Assembly: GCF_000423505.1 (NCBI RefSeq)
Contig: NZ_AUIC01000003.1
Coordinates: forward strand, 372,001 to 436,000
DNA from: Pseudoclavibacter soli DSM 23366
GTDB taxonomy: Bacteria; Actinomycetota; Actinomycetes; Actinomycetales; Microbacteriaceae
DNA: 64,000 nt
Reading direction: 5' to 3'
The notes under the pieces were generated by a model that saw only the letters and a list, made by a program, of their open reading frames with translations, searched no databases and was not told the DNA's origin. A program made the position numbers and the translations under genes. Positions 36,577-45,345 of the stretch are shown here, in pieces; the first letter of the stretch is position 1; each line of letters starts with the position of its first letter.

Positions 36577-37698
36577 TCAGCGCACGCTGACCGGCAGATG
36601 ACGCCCCTCAAGGCCGCGTGGTCGCCGAGCCAGACGTTTGGCCAGCTCGTGCAGCGCCTGTGCCGCCGGGTCGGCGGTGTTTTCTGCCACTAACGGCCGC
36701 CCCTCGTCGGCGCCCTCTCGCAGAGCCACCGACATCGGAATCTGCGTCAACAGCGGAACCTCGGTCTCGAGCTCTCCGCTCAGTGTCTGTGCGACCCGCT
36801 GGCCGCCGCCTGCCCCGAACATCTCGACGCGACCGGCCGGGGTCTCAAGCCATGACATGTTCTCGACCACTCCGATCACGCGCTGCCCGAGCTGCCCGGC
36901 GAGCAGTCCTGCGCGAACCGCCACGTCAGAGGCCGCTGGCTGCGGTGTGGTGACCACGATCACCTCAGCATTGGGCAGCAGTTGCCCCGCGGTCAGCGCG
37001 ACGTCGCCAGTGCCTGGCGGCAGGTCGAGCAGCAGCACGTCGAGATCGCCGAAATGCACGTCAGAGAGAAACTGCGAGAGGGTGCGCTGCAGCATTGGGC
37101 CACGCCATGACACGGCCTTGCCCGCCCCGACGAACATGCCGATCGAAATCGCCTTCACGCCGTAGGCCACCGGCGGAAGCATCATGTCGTCAAGCCTCGT
37201 CGGCCCGCTCGTGATGCCCAACTGCCCTGGAATCGAAAACCCGTACACGTCGGCGTCGACGACTCCGACACGCAGCCCCAGCCCGGCGAGGCTGACCGCA
37301 AGGCTCGCCGTGATCGTCGATTTGCCGACGCCGCCTTTGCCCGAGGTGACCGCGATCACTCGCGTCAGGGTGTCGCCGGTGAATGGGCTGCCCCTGCGGC
37401 GCCCACGCAGGCGCGCAATGAGCTGCTCGCGCTGATCGTCGGTCATCACGTCGAGGCGAACCTCGGCGTGCCCCTGGCCGACAACGGACTCCAGAGCCGC
37501 GAGCACATCGGCGTGTATGCGCTGGGATGCCGGACAACCGACGATCGTCAGGCGCACGTCGGCAACCGCGCGTCCGTCAGTCAGTGTGGCTGTGGGGATC
37601 ATGCCGAGTTCGAGCAGCGGCTGTCGCAGTTCGGGGTCGATCACCTTGGCCAGTGCAGGTTCGAGCGCCGGATCGACGCCGGAATGCTCAGGCAGCAT
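36577..37698 (-). CDS. Mrp/ApbC-type iron-sulfur cluster carrier ATPase
   Basis: The 373-aa protein has an N-terminal MIP18 (DUF59) domain (about 10-85) and a P-loop NTPase domain with deviant Walker A SGKGGVGKST near 120 and the switch VVDADVYGFSIP near 148. It delivers or assembles Fe-S clusters. The usual CXXC near the C-terminus of Nbp35-type proteins is not evident, so cluster binding may use other residues. It begins at the stop of the DUF1003 gene and is the last gene of the mgtE-like-DUF1003-mrp operon. Confidence 0.92.
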   Translation of the reverse strand: MLPEHSGVDPALEPALAKVIDPELRQPLLELGMIPTATLTDGRAVADVRLTIVGCPASQRIHADVLAALESVVGQGHAEVRLDVMTDDQREQLIARLRGRRRGSPFTGDTLTRVIAVTSGKGGVGKSTITASLAVSLAGLGLRVGVVDADVYGFSIPGQLGITSGPTRLDDMMLPPVAYGVKAISIGMFVGAGKAVSWRGPMLQRTLSQFLSDVHFGDLDVLLLDLPPGTGDVALTAGQLLPNAEVIVVTTPQPAASDVAVRAGLLAGQLGQRVIGVVENMSWLETPAGRVEMFGAGGGQRVAQTLSGELETEVPLLTQIPMSVALREGADEGRPLVAENTADPAAQALHELAKRLARRPRGLEGRHLPVSVR

Positions 37699-38285
37699 CA
37701 GCGGGGCTCGTCAGACTCGACCGCGGTGTCGGTTCGGGCAGCGTCGAGCTCGTCGAGGCGCTGCTGCAAGCGCATCATGGTCTCACTGATCTGCTGCAGC
37801 TGGTCACGCAGCTCATCGCGCACGAACCGTTCTGAGGCGAGATCTCCGACTGACATGCGCAGTGCCACGACCTCGCGAGCCAGGTACTCGGTGTCGACCA
37901 AGTTGCGCTCGGCACGCTGCCGGTCTTGCTCAATCTGCACCCGGTCACGGTCGTCTTGCCTGTTCTGTGCGAGCAGCAGCAGCGGAGCCGCGTAGGAGGC
38001 CTGCAGACTGAGCACGAGGGTCAGCGCGATAAAGCCCAGTGATGCAGAGTCGAAGCGCCACGGCTCGGGTGCCGTCGTGTTCCAAATCACCCAGACCACG
38101 ATAAACACGGTCATGCCGAGCAAGAACGCCGGCGTGCCCATGCCGCGGGCGAACACCTCGGTGAACCGCCCGAAGGTGTCGCTGAAGCCAGCTTCAGCCG
38201 GATCGCGCCGGCGCCAGAGACGGAAGCGCCGAGCCTGCGGTGCGCCGAGCGTCTGCTCGGGTTGACGTTCAGCGCGTCGAGCCAT
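37698..38285 (-). CDS. DUF1003 membrane protein
   Basis: This 195-aa protein has two membrane helices (about 52-70 and 82-102) followed by a long charged coiled coil (about 108-180). The sequence TVFIVVWVIWNT and the AQNRQDDRDR that follows helix 2 are DUF1003 hallmarks. The family function is not established. It overlaps the upstream CBS/MgtE-like gene by 17 nt and touches mrp, so the three proteins are likely made together. Confidence 0.9.
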   Translation of the reverse strand: MARRAERQPEQTLGAPQARRFRLWRRRDPAEAGFSDTFGRFTEVFARGMGTPAFLLGMTVFIVVWVIWNTTAPEPWRFDSASLGFIALTLVLSLQASYAAPLLLLAQNRQDDRDRVQIEQDRQRAERNLVDTEYLAREVVALRMSVGDLASERFVRDELRDQLQQISETMMRLQQRLDELDAARTDTAVESDEPR

Positions 38286-39531
38286 CGGGCGTCACCTCCC
38301 CAACCTGATCACGCCAGTCTTCGGGCAGCACGTTGTCAAGCACGTCGTCGACGGTGACCACGCCGAGTAGTCGTCGATTCTGGTCAACCACCGGAACGGA
38401 GGTGAGGTTGTATGCCGCGAGTGTGCGTGCCACCTCAGCGACCGGCGTCGCCGGGTCGAGCGGTTCGATGTCGTCATCGACCAGTGTGCCCAAGCGCTCA
38501 TGCGGCGGGTAGCGCAGCATGCGCTGAAAGTGCACCATGCCGATGTAGCGCCCCGTCGGCGCCTCGTACGGCGGCAGGGTCACCCAGACCGCTGCAGCGA
38601 GCGCTGGGGCGATTTCGTGCCGGCGAATCAGCGCCAGACCTTCGGCTACGGTGGCATCAGCTGAGCAGATAACTGGCTCGGTGGTCATCAGACCGCCTGC
38701 AGTCTGCGGGTCGTAGCGCAGCAGCATACGCACGTCGCTGGCCTCTTCGGGCTCCATCAGCTGCAGCAGTTTCTCTTTGCGCTCAGGTGCGACACCTGCA
38801 ACGAGGTCAGCCGCGTCATCAGGCTGCATGTGGTCGAGCACCTGCGCGAAACGCTGATCGTCGATGGTCGAGCTCAACACCACTTGGTCACGCTCGCTGA
38901 GCTCTTCCAGAGCGTCAGCCAGGCGCTCGTCGGGCAGGTTTTCAACGACTTCGGCCCGACGGCGATCGGGCAGCTCAATCAGCGCGTTGGCGAGGTCGGC
39001 CGCCTGCAGATCTTGTAGTGACGCGAGCAGATGCGTCGTGTCTTGATCGGTGCCTGCGGTAGTCACCTCTTCGAGGTCGTCCCATGCGGCAAGGGCAGTG
39101 CCCCCTCGCGAGAAGGGCGAAGCGCTGGTCTTGGGTAGTCGCAGGAACGCTTCAGCGACGACCCACTCCTGGGTGGCGAGCTGTTCGATACTGACGTCTT
39201 CGATGCGCCCGGTCTGCTCGGCTCCTTTATAGCGCATGGAGCGCCCTAGGATTTCGGCGAGCACACGGGTTTCGCCGGCACGCTGCTCGAAACGACGCAG
39301 ATTGATCAGACCCGTGGTGATGATCGCTCCCGGGGTGATTCCGGTGACTCGCGCAATGCGCAGAAAGACTCGGCGGCGACCAGGAATCTCGACGATGATG
39401 CCGACCACCACAGGTGGGCCGACGGTACGGTAAGTGACCACCACGTCGCGGGCGCGCCCCACTCGATCGCCTGCGGGATCGAACACTCCGCAGCCGACCA
39501 GTCTCGAGACAAAGATTCTGGGCGCCGTCAC
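38269..39531 (-). CDS. MgtE N-terminal/CBS domain protein without membrane domain
   Basis: The 420-aa protein contains a PRC-barrel-like N-terminal part (about 1-110), the MgtE intracellular N-domain (about 165-265, with LPDERLADALEELSERDQ) and two CBS domains (about 285-405, ending GVVTVDDVLDNVLPEDW). The five-helix Mg2+ channel of MgtE is absent. It therefore resembles the Mg-sensing cytosolic half of MgtE alone. It is translated with the membrane protein DUF1003, a possible partner. Role in magnesium sensing is inference. Confidence 0.85.
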   Translation of the reverse strand: MTAPRIFVSRLVGCGVFDPAGDRVGRARDVVVTYRTVGPPVVVGIIVEIPGRRRVFLRIARVTGITPGAIITTGLINLRRFEQRAGETRVLAEILGRSMRYKGAEQTGRIEDVSIEQLATQEWVVAEAFLRLPKTSASPFSRGGTALAAWDDLEEVTTAGTDQDTTHLLASLQDLQAADLANALIELPDRRRAEVVENLPDERLADALEELSERDQVVLSSTIDDQRFAQVLDHMQPDDAADLVAGVAPERKEKLLQLMEPEEASDVRMLLRYDPQTAGGLMTTEPVICSADATVAEGLALIRRHEIAPALAAAVWVTLPPYEAPTGRYIGMVHFQRMLRYPPHERLGTLVDDDIEPLDPATPVAEVARTLAAYNLTSVPVVDQNRRLLGVVTVDDVLDNVLPEDWRDQVGEVTPDGSTR

Positions 39532-39581
39532 ACCAGAAGACTCTACTCACTTTGACCTGCCGACGTGGGAGAATAGGAACC

Positions 39582-40112
39582 ATGAGCGAGCAGAGAATCG
39601 GCGGATCCCGCCTTGAGCAGCTGTACCCCACAGTGCCCCGGGGCACCGAGGTAGCCGTCTACGACACGTATCAAGCCGCAGCGAGTGCGATTGACACGCT
39701 CGTCGAGCGTGAGTTCCCCGTTGACAAGGTCAGCGTCATCGGCAGTGAGCTGCGCAGTATTGAACGCATCACCACAGGGCTGAGCTATCCGAAGGCCGCG
39801 CTCTCGGGGCTCGCCAGCGGTCTCTGGTTCGGGCTCTTTTTAGGGCTCATCATGGTCATCTGGAGTCCGACGACCGGGCTCAACTATCTCTTTGCCGCAC
39901 TGGTTCTCGGCGCCGGGTTCGGCATCATCTCGGGCGTGGCCACCTACGCATTCACCCGTCGTTACAAGAACTATCAGTCGACCAACGCTGTTGTAGCCAC
40001 CAGATACTCCCTCGTGGTGACTCCCGAGGTAGCCGGTCAGGCGCAGTCGATCTTGGGCACGTATCCGCAGCAGCCCGCACAGCCTCAGCCTCCGCAGACA
40101 CCACAGCCGTAG
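39582..40112 (+). CDS. General stress protein 17M-like membrane protein
   Basis: The 176-aa protein has a GSP17M-type N-terminal domain (about 22-60, VAVYDTYQAAASAIDTLV), two membrane helices (about 75-97 and 103-122) and a C-terminal tail rich in Pro and Gln (QQPAQPQPPQTPQP). The family is common in actinobacteria, with unknown molecular role. ATG 39582 follows GAGAAT by 7 nt, so a leaderless start is possible, with AGGA also just upstream. It is divergent from the MgtE-like gene. Confidence 0.82.
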   Translation: MSEQRIGGSRLEQLYPTVPRGTEVAVYDTYQAAASAIDTLVEREFPVDKVSVIGSELRSIERITTGLSYPKAALSGLASGLWFGLFLGLIMVIWSPTTGLNYLFAALVLGAGFGIISGVATYAFTRRYKNYQSTNAVVATRYSLVVTPEVAGQAQSILGTYPQQPAQPQPPQTPQP

Positions 40113-40136
40113 CCGAGCTATCAGCACATCGGGTGA

Positions 40137-41603
40137 TCACCCGATGCTGGCTCGCCGTGTGCGCACCCAGCGCTCAATCTCATCGACCGTCCGCGGAAAC
40201 TCCGCGGTGAGCGACTCCACTCCGTCTTCGGTCACCAGCACATCGTCTTCGATGCGCACGCCGATGCCACGGAGGTCTTCGGGAATGGTGAGGTCGTCGG
40301 CTTGGAAGTAGAGCCCTGGCTCGATCGTGAACACCATGCCGGGGGTGAGCAGCGCATCGAGGTACATGTCACGACGTGCCTGCGCACAGTCGTGCACGTC
40401 GAGCCCCAGATGATGACTGGTGCCGTGCACCATGAAACGACGATGCAGCTGCCACTCCGTCTCGAGCGTCTGTTCGAGCGACACCGGCAGCAGCCCCCAC
40501 TCGCTCACTTTGCGTGCGATCACTGCAATGGCGGCCTCATGCACTTCGCGGAAACGTGCGCCGGGCTGAGCCGCGGCGAACCCCGCATCGGCGGCTTCGA
40601 GCACTGCCTCGTAGACCTCGCGCTGCCGCGGCGTGAATGTGCCTGAAACGGGCAGCGTGCGCGTGACATCTGCGGTGTAGAGGCTGTCGGCCTCTACACC
40701 GGCATCGATGAGCACGAGATCGCCATCGCGCACCGCGCCGTCGTTGCGGGTCCAGTGTAGGTAGCACGCGTGATCCCCGGCTGCGGCAATAGTGTCGTAA
40801 CCGACATCGTTACCGAGCTCTCGTGCACGTGCCCAGAACGCTCCCTCGATGATCCGTTCGCCGCGGGGGCTGGCTACGACCTCGTCAAAGCGTGAGAGCA
40901 CGTCGTCGAAGCCAACTTTCGAGGCTGCTACTGCCTGCCGAATCTGCTTCTGCTCCCAGACGTCTTTGACCAGACGCATTTCGCTGGTGGTCTGCTCGAG
41001 CACTGCATCGACATCAGTAGAGCGTTCGGGCTGCACCTCTGCGATCAGCGCATCGAGGTCGGGGTCGAGCCCGGGCAGCGTGGCGATCGGCGTACCGATG
41101 CCAGCCACTGCAGCAGCCAAGTCGCTCAGATCTGCCGTGCCAATGCCCAACAGGGCCGAGACCGCGTCGAGGCCGGGGCGCGGCCCATTCCAGAACTCGC
41201 CGATGGCAGGGTCAGCGTAGAACTCGTCGGTGTCGCGGCCAGCTGGCCTGCGAAAGAACAGCACCGGGTCACGATCAAGATCTTGACGATGGATCATCAA
41301 TACGGCGCCGGGCACCGCGTCGGCGCCCCAGCCGGTCAAGTGCGTGAAGGCGCTGTGCGGTCGAAACCGGTAATCGGTATCGTTGCTGCGCACTTTGGTC
41401 ACCCCCGCCGGGATGAGCAACAGATGATCAGGCAGAGCTGCAGACAGCTTGGCCCGACGTCGCGCGGCGAACCGGGCAACTGCTGCGGCATCGGGCAGCG
41501 GCTCGTCGCGTTGAGCCCATCCTTGTGAGATGAACTCAGTGAAATGCGATGAACGCGGTGTGCGCGATCGGCTGTCTCCTCGGCGCTGCTGTGCTGTTCC
41601 CAT
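40137..41603 (-). CDS. Xaa-Pro aminopeptidase (aminopeptidase P)
   Basis: This M24B dimanganese peptidase removes N-terminal residues before proline. The 488-aa protein has an N-terminal AMP-N domain (about 35-165) and a pita-bread catalytic domain with metal ligands in LIDAGVEADSLYTADVTR near 310, HGTSHHLGLDVHD near 400, FTIEPGLY near 437 and GVRIEDDV near 460. ATG at 41603 is chosen because GACAAT lies 7 nt upstream; the ATG at 41612 overlaps that hexamer. It is divergent from the PHP gene. Confidence 0.9.
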   Translation of the reverse strand: MGTAQQRRGDSRSRTPRSSHFTEFISQGWAQRDEPLPDAAAVARFAARRRAKLSAALPDHLLLIPAGVTKVRSNDTDYRFRPHSAFTHLTGWGADAVPGAVLMIHRQDLDRDPVLFFRRPAGRDTDEFYADPAIGEFWNGPRPGLDAVSALLGIGTADLSDLAAAVAGIGTPIATLPGLDPDLDALIAEVQPERSTDVDAVLEQTTSEMRLVKDVWEQKQIRQAVAASKVGFDDVLSRFDEVVASPRGERIIEGAFWARARELGNDVGYDTIAAAGDHACYLHWTRNDGAVRDGDLVLIDAGVEADSLYTADVTRTLPVSGTFTPRQREVYEAVLEAADAGFAAAQPGARFREVHEAAIAVIARKVSEWGLLPVSLEQTLETEWQLHRRFMVHGTSHHLGLDVHDCAQARRDMYLDALLTPGMVFTIEPGLYFQADDLTIPEDLRGIGVRIEDDVLVTEDGVESLTAEFPRTVDEIERWVRTRRASIG

Positions 41604-41610
41604 GCTTCCC

Positions 41611-41616
41611 ATTGTC
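41611..41616 (-). promoter_or_regulatory. -10 hexamer of aminopeptidase P gene, leaderless type
   Basis: GACAAT on the minus strand, in GCGACAATGG, ends 7 nt before the ATG at 41603. The same GCGACAATGG with a 7-nt gap precedes the deacetylase gene at 46360. Confidence 0.5.
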
Positions 41617-41673
41617 GCACCGCTTGGGCCTTCACGGCAGTTTTCTCTGCTGTAGACCGAACGTGCTGCTTTA

Positions 41674-41679
41674 TATGAT
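41674..41679 (+). promoter_or_regulatory. -10 hexamer of PHP gene, leaderless type
   Basis: TATGAT ends 6 nt before the ATG at 41686, nearly consensus; no Shine-Dalgarno is visible. Confidence 0.55.
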
Positions 41680-41685
41680 TGAGCC

Positions 41686-42549
41686 ATGCCCGTGCCCTGG
41701 ACCAAGATCGACGCTCACACTCATACGAGCGCCTCCGACGGCACCGACACCCCGACCGAACTCATGCAGGCTGCTGCCCACGCAGGCCTCGACTGCATCG
41801 CCCTGACCGACCACGACTCGTGGGCGGGCTGGGGCGAGGCCTCAGCGGCAGTACAGCTCACAGGTGTCGCACTCGTGCGTGGCATGGAACTCAGCACCCA
41901 GGCGGGCCCTGGCAGCATTCATATGCTCGCGTATCTGTTTGACCCGAATGACACGGCACTCATTGAGTTGACCGCTGAGATCCGCGACTCCCGAGAGCAT
42001 CGAGCCGAGCGTATCGTTGCACGCATGGCCGAGGACTTTCCCATCACTTGGGAAGATGTACTTGAACAGGCTCAAGACGCGCGCAGCATTGGCCGCCCGC
42101 ATATTGCAGATGCACTGGTCGCGCTCGGGCTGGTGCCCAACCGCAGCGCCGCATTCGACCAGATGCTCAGCCCGAAAGCGGGCTACTACCAGCCGTATTA
42201 CGCCCCGTCACCGGTGGATGCTGTGGTCGCCATCCGTGCGGCCGGCGGCGTTCCGGTGGTCGCCCATCCTGGTGCCTATGCTCATGGTGCGGGGCTCGCA
42301 CCAGAGCGGCTGCGCGCGCTGGTCGACGCTGGACTCGGCGGTATCGAGGTGGGGCATCGCCTGAACTCACCGCAGCTGCAGCAGCAGCTGCGAGCTGATG
42401 CCGCCCGCTACAACCTGATCGTTACTGGTTCAAGCGATTATCACGGCACAGGCAAACCCAACCCCTTGGGCGAGTTCACCACTGCCCCCAATCAGCTCGA
42501 GCGCATCATCGACGAGGCAACGGGTGTGCCGGTCATCGTGCCAGCCTGA
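41686..42549 (+). CDS. PHP-domain phosphoesterase
   Basis: The 287-aa protein has the PHP metal motifs DAHTHTSASDGTDTPTEL (5-25), LTDHDSW (near 43), a Glu in GMELST near 68, and the late motifs VAHPGA near 185 and SSDYHG near 247. This is the arrangement of RNase AM / 3',5'-nucleoside bisphosphatase (YciV/TrpH) proteins, which degrade pAp or trim RNA 5' ends. Function is therefore likely nucleotide or RNA processing. It ends exactly where the convergent efeB ends. Confidence 0.88.
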   Translation: MPVPWTKIDAHTHTSASDGTDTPTELMQAAAHAGLDCIALTDHDSWAGWGEASAAVQLTGVALVRGMELSTQAGPGSIHMLAYLFDPNDTALIELTAEIRDSREHRAERIVARMAEDFPITWEDVLEQAQDARSIGRPHIADALVALGLVPNRSAAFDQMLSPKAGYYQPYYAPSPVDAVVAIRAAGGVPVVAHPGAYAHGAGLAPERLRALVDAGLGGIEVGHRLNSPQLQQQLRADAARYNLIVTGSSDYHGTGKPNPLGEFTTAPNQLERIIDEATGVPVIVPA

Positions 42550-43965
42550 TCAGCCCTCGAAGAGGTCTTGCAGCAGGTACTCGCCTTCGCGTACGCCACG
42601 GGGAATGGCGAATACCGACGAGCTGATGTGGCGAATGTACTCGTTGAGGGCGTCATCGGCGAGGCTCGTCTGCAGCTTGGTGAAGTTTGCCGGATCGCTC
42701 GTGTACGCAGTGAAGAAGAGCCCCGCGCTGAGCTGGCCCAGATCGTTGGCGCCATCAACGTAATTGTAGGCACGACGATTGATGCGCACTCCGTCGTTGA
42801 AGTCGGGATGTGCCAGGCGCACATGCGCATCAGCTGGCACCAGCGGTTCACCTGCGGCGTCGGTGATGTCGAAATCAATGTCTGAGTGCTCGGTACCGCC
42901 CGACAGCGGGGCGCCCTCGATCTTGGATCTTCCGAAGACGGTCTGCTGCTCTTCAAGTTTGGTGCGATCCCAAGCCTCAATCATCATGTTGATTTTGCGC
43001 ACCACCAAATAGCTGCCACCCTCGAGCCAAGCGTGGTCGCTGTCAGCCACCCAGACCCATTTGTCGAGATCGTCGGTTTCGTCAGTCTTGATGTTATTGG
43101 TGCCGTCTTTAAAGCCGAAGAGGTTGCGCGGGGTCTCTTCGCTGACGGAGCTGGCAGATGAGCGCCCAAAGCCGAGCTGCGCCCACTTGATCTGCACGGT
43201 GCCAAACCCCATACGGGTGAGGTTGCGGATGGCGTGAATGGCCACCTGCGGATCGTTCGCGCAGGCTTGAATCGCCACAGCACCGCGGCTGATCGTCTCA
43301 TCGATGAAGTCGAACTTGAAAACCGGCAGATCTTCAAGCTCGGCAGGCTTTTTGTCAGCGATGCCCAGCCGGTCTTTGCCGTCAGCCTGAGTGAAGAATG
43401 TTGGGCCGACGCCAAAGGTGATTGAGAGGCCGCTCGCACCGAGGTCAAGCGCCTCACCGGTATCGTCTGGCGGAGCCAGACGGGAGACGCCCCGAGCCCC
43501 GGCTTCGGTGGTCTCTTCGCCCTTCGTCATGCGCTCCGCAGCCGACGTCCACTTTTTCAGCAACGCGATCATCTGCTCACGCGTGGCGTTCTCCGTGAGA
43601 TCGAACGCGGCAAAGTGCAACTGATCTTGCATAGGCGTGACGATGCCTGCCTGATGCTCGCCGTAGAAGTCGTAAGTGAGCGTGTGGCGTTCTTGGCGCA
43701 CCGTCTCAGCAGTCTTGTTGGCGGCCACCGCTGCCCCGCCGGCAGCGCCGGCTGCTGCGGTGGCCGCGCCCAAGCCGAGATATCCGAAGAGCTGACGACG
43801 ACTGAACCCGCGTTTGCGTGCAGGGGTACCCGACTGCTCTTCTTCGGCGATGGCACGCTGAGCCTGATCCTCTGCCTCGACTCGAGTGGTGCCGGAGGTC
43901 GCGACATCGGCCTCGACCGTTTGGTCTGCGGGTGATGTCTCTGGGGTCTGGTCTCGCGTGCTCAT
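42550..43965 (-). CDS. efeB: Dye-decolorising peroxidase / deferrochelatase EfeB, Tat exported
   Basis: EfeB oxidises haem-type substrates or ferrous iron outside the membrane. The 471-aa protein has a long acidic N-region, then a twin-arginine signal FSRRQLFGYLG at about 54-64 followed by an Ala-rich hydrophobic stretch. The DyP haem motif GFKDGTNNI lies near 280, and conserved His/Arg residues near HVRLAHPDFNDGVR follow at about 385. It is the last gene of efeU-efeO-efeB. The 50 or so residues before the Tat motif are unusually long, so the true start could be downstream. Confidence 0.92.
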   Translation of the reverse strand: MSTRDQTPETSPADQTVEADVATSGTTRVEAEDQAQRAIAEEEQSGTPARKRGFSRRQLFGYLGLGAATAAAGAAGGAAVAANKTAETVRQERHTLTYDFYGEHQAGIVTPMQDQLHFAAFDLTENATREQMIALLKKWTSAAERMTKGEETTEAGARGVSRLAPPDDTGEALDLGASGLSITFGVGPTFFTQADGKDRLGIADKKPAELEDLPVFKFDFIDETISRGAVAIQACANDPQVAIHAIRNLTRMGFGTVQIKWAQLGFGRSSASSVSEETPRNLFGFKDGTNNIKTDETDDLDKWVWVADSDHAWLEGGSYLVVRKINMMIEAWDRTKLEEQQTVFGRSKIEGAPLSGGTEHSDIDFDITDAAGEPLVPADAHVRLAHPDFNDGVRINRRAYNYVDGANDLGQLSAGLFFTAYTSDPANFTKLQTSLADDALNEYIRHISSSVFAIPRGVREGEYLLQDLFEG

Positions 43966-43997
43966 CGCGGTGTGCTCACTTCTCTCGAATAGGTGAT

Positions 43998-44035
43998 GTT
44001 CTCAGTATGCCGGGTCTTCCCGGCATACTGAGAAC
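43998..44035. repeat. Perfect 17-bp inverted repeat between efeO and efeB
   Basis: GTTCTCAGTATGCCGGG and its exact complement are separated by TCTT. In the RNA of the efe operon it forms a very stable stem 6 nt after the efeO stop. It may set the efeO/efeB mRNA ratio or terminate partly; no U-run follows on the minus strand. Confidence 0.75.
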
Positions 44036-44041
44036 TGCTGG

Positions 44042-45244
44042 TTACTCTTCGGACTGCTCCACACCGAGCACGGTGTGGGTCAGCGTCGACAGCGGCTCAC
44101 TCAGTGCATTGAGTTCAGCGCCCAGAGTGTTGCGCTCTTCTTGGGTGACAGTGCTGTAGTCAACGAAGCCGTCGGTGAAGTTGCCGTACTTCTCGAGGGC
44201 AGCCTTCATGCTGGCGAACTGGTCGTCGAGGGTCTTGACGAGCTGCTTGCCCTCGTCGCCCTTTGCCTCGGCCAGGCTGCGCACGCTCTTGTACGCCTGC
44301 TCCGCGCCTTCGACGTTGGCGTAGAAGTCGTAGAGGTCGGTGTGCGAGAACTCGTCTTCTTCGCCGGGCAGCTTGCCGTCAGGTGCGGCGACCTCGTCGA
44401 GCAGGCCGATGGCACCATTGGTGATGTCGGCGAGGCTCAGCGAGAAGCCATCACTGTAGACCAGATCGTAGAGCTGCTGAATGTCAGCCTGCAGCTGGTC
44501 GCCCAGCTTGGCACGCCCGTCAGCGTCAAGCGCCGTCAGGTTCTTGTCGGGGTAGTTCTTCTGTGCCTCGTCAAGCCAGAGATCTTGCTCGATGCGGTGG
44601 AAGCCGGTGAACTCCAGCCTCTCTTCTTCGGCGCCCGGCAGGCGATAGTCGATCTTGGGGTCGAGGTCGCCGAACTGCTCTGCAGTTGGCTCGATGCGCT
44701 CGTAGTACTGACGGGTCAGCGGGAAGAGCTCCTTGGCCTTCTCGGTGTCACCAGCTTTGTACGCCTCGACGAAGGTCTCCGTGGCGGTCAGCAGCTGGCC
44801 GGCCTGGCTCTTGACATAGGCAGTGTAGCTGTCGATCGCTGCCTGCTCGGTGGCATCAACCTCGACCTCGTCACCGGTGACCGTGAACTGGGCCTTGCCC
44901 ACGCCAGCCCCAACCAGACCTGGCTTGCACAGCGTGTAATAGGTGCCCGGCTGCAGCTGAGCAACGTACTTGGTCTCAGCACCGCCGGTCGGCAGGTTTT
45001 CTTTCTCTGCAACGATCTGGAGCTGATCCTCGGCCAGGATCTCGAACTCGTTGACCTGGCTGCCGTTGTTGACCAGGGTGAACTCGACGTTGCCGCTGAC
45101 CGCAGTGTCAGTCGAGAGCTGGCAGGTGTCGTCGGTGATCGAGACCTTGATGGCCTCTGAATCGCCCGTGTTCGCGACACACCCTGAGAGCCCGAGGGCC
45201 AGGATGGCCGTGCCGGCGGCGGCAGCGGTGATGCGTGTCTTCAT
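44042..45244 (-). CDS. efeO: Iron uptake lipoprotein EfeO
   Basis: EfeO is the extracytoplasmic iron-binding component of EfeUOB. The 400-aa protein has a lipoprotein signal with lipobox LSGC (Cys at about 22), an N-terminal cupredoxin-like domain (about 35-130, with the C-terminal YYTLCKPG that carries a Cys metal ligand) and an M75 peptidase-like helical domain with the HXXE metal motif HRIE near 225. The domain order is that of the standard two-domain EfeO. It is translated after efeU (about 100 nt gap) and before efeB. Confidence 0.94.
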   Translation of the reverse strand: MKTRITAAAAGTAILALGLSGCVANTGDSEAIKVSITDDTCQLSTDTAVSGNVEFTLVNNGSQVNEFEILAEDQLQIVAEKENLPTGGAETKYVAQLQPGTYYTLCKPGLVGAGVGKAQFTVTGDEVEVDATEQAAIDSYTAYVKSQAGQLLTATETFVEAYKAGDTEKAKELFPLTRQYYERIEPTAEQFGDLDPKIDYRLPGAEEERLEFTGFHRIEQDLWLDEAQKNYPDKNLTALDADGRAKLGDQLQADIQQLYDLVYSDGFSLSLADITNGAIGLLDEVAAPDGKLPGEEDEFSHTDLYDFYANVEGAEQAYKSVRSLAEAKGDEGKQLVKTLDDQFASMKAALEKYGNFTDGFVDYSTVTQEERNTLGAELNALSEPLSTLTHTVLGVEQSEE

Positions 45245-45345
45245 CTGTCTTCTCTCTCTTCGGTTGCACCGGCTCTGACATGGGCAGGGTCGCCCAGAGG
45301 CCGTCCGGAATCCTTCGATATCTCAGCTGGGGAAGGCCTGTCTGC

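Noticed and set aside
44075-45160. 361-codon frame opposite efeO
   Set aside because: EfeO on the other strand is intact with lipobox and HXXE motif; the antisense product has no recognisable domain.
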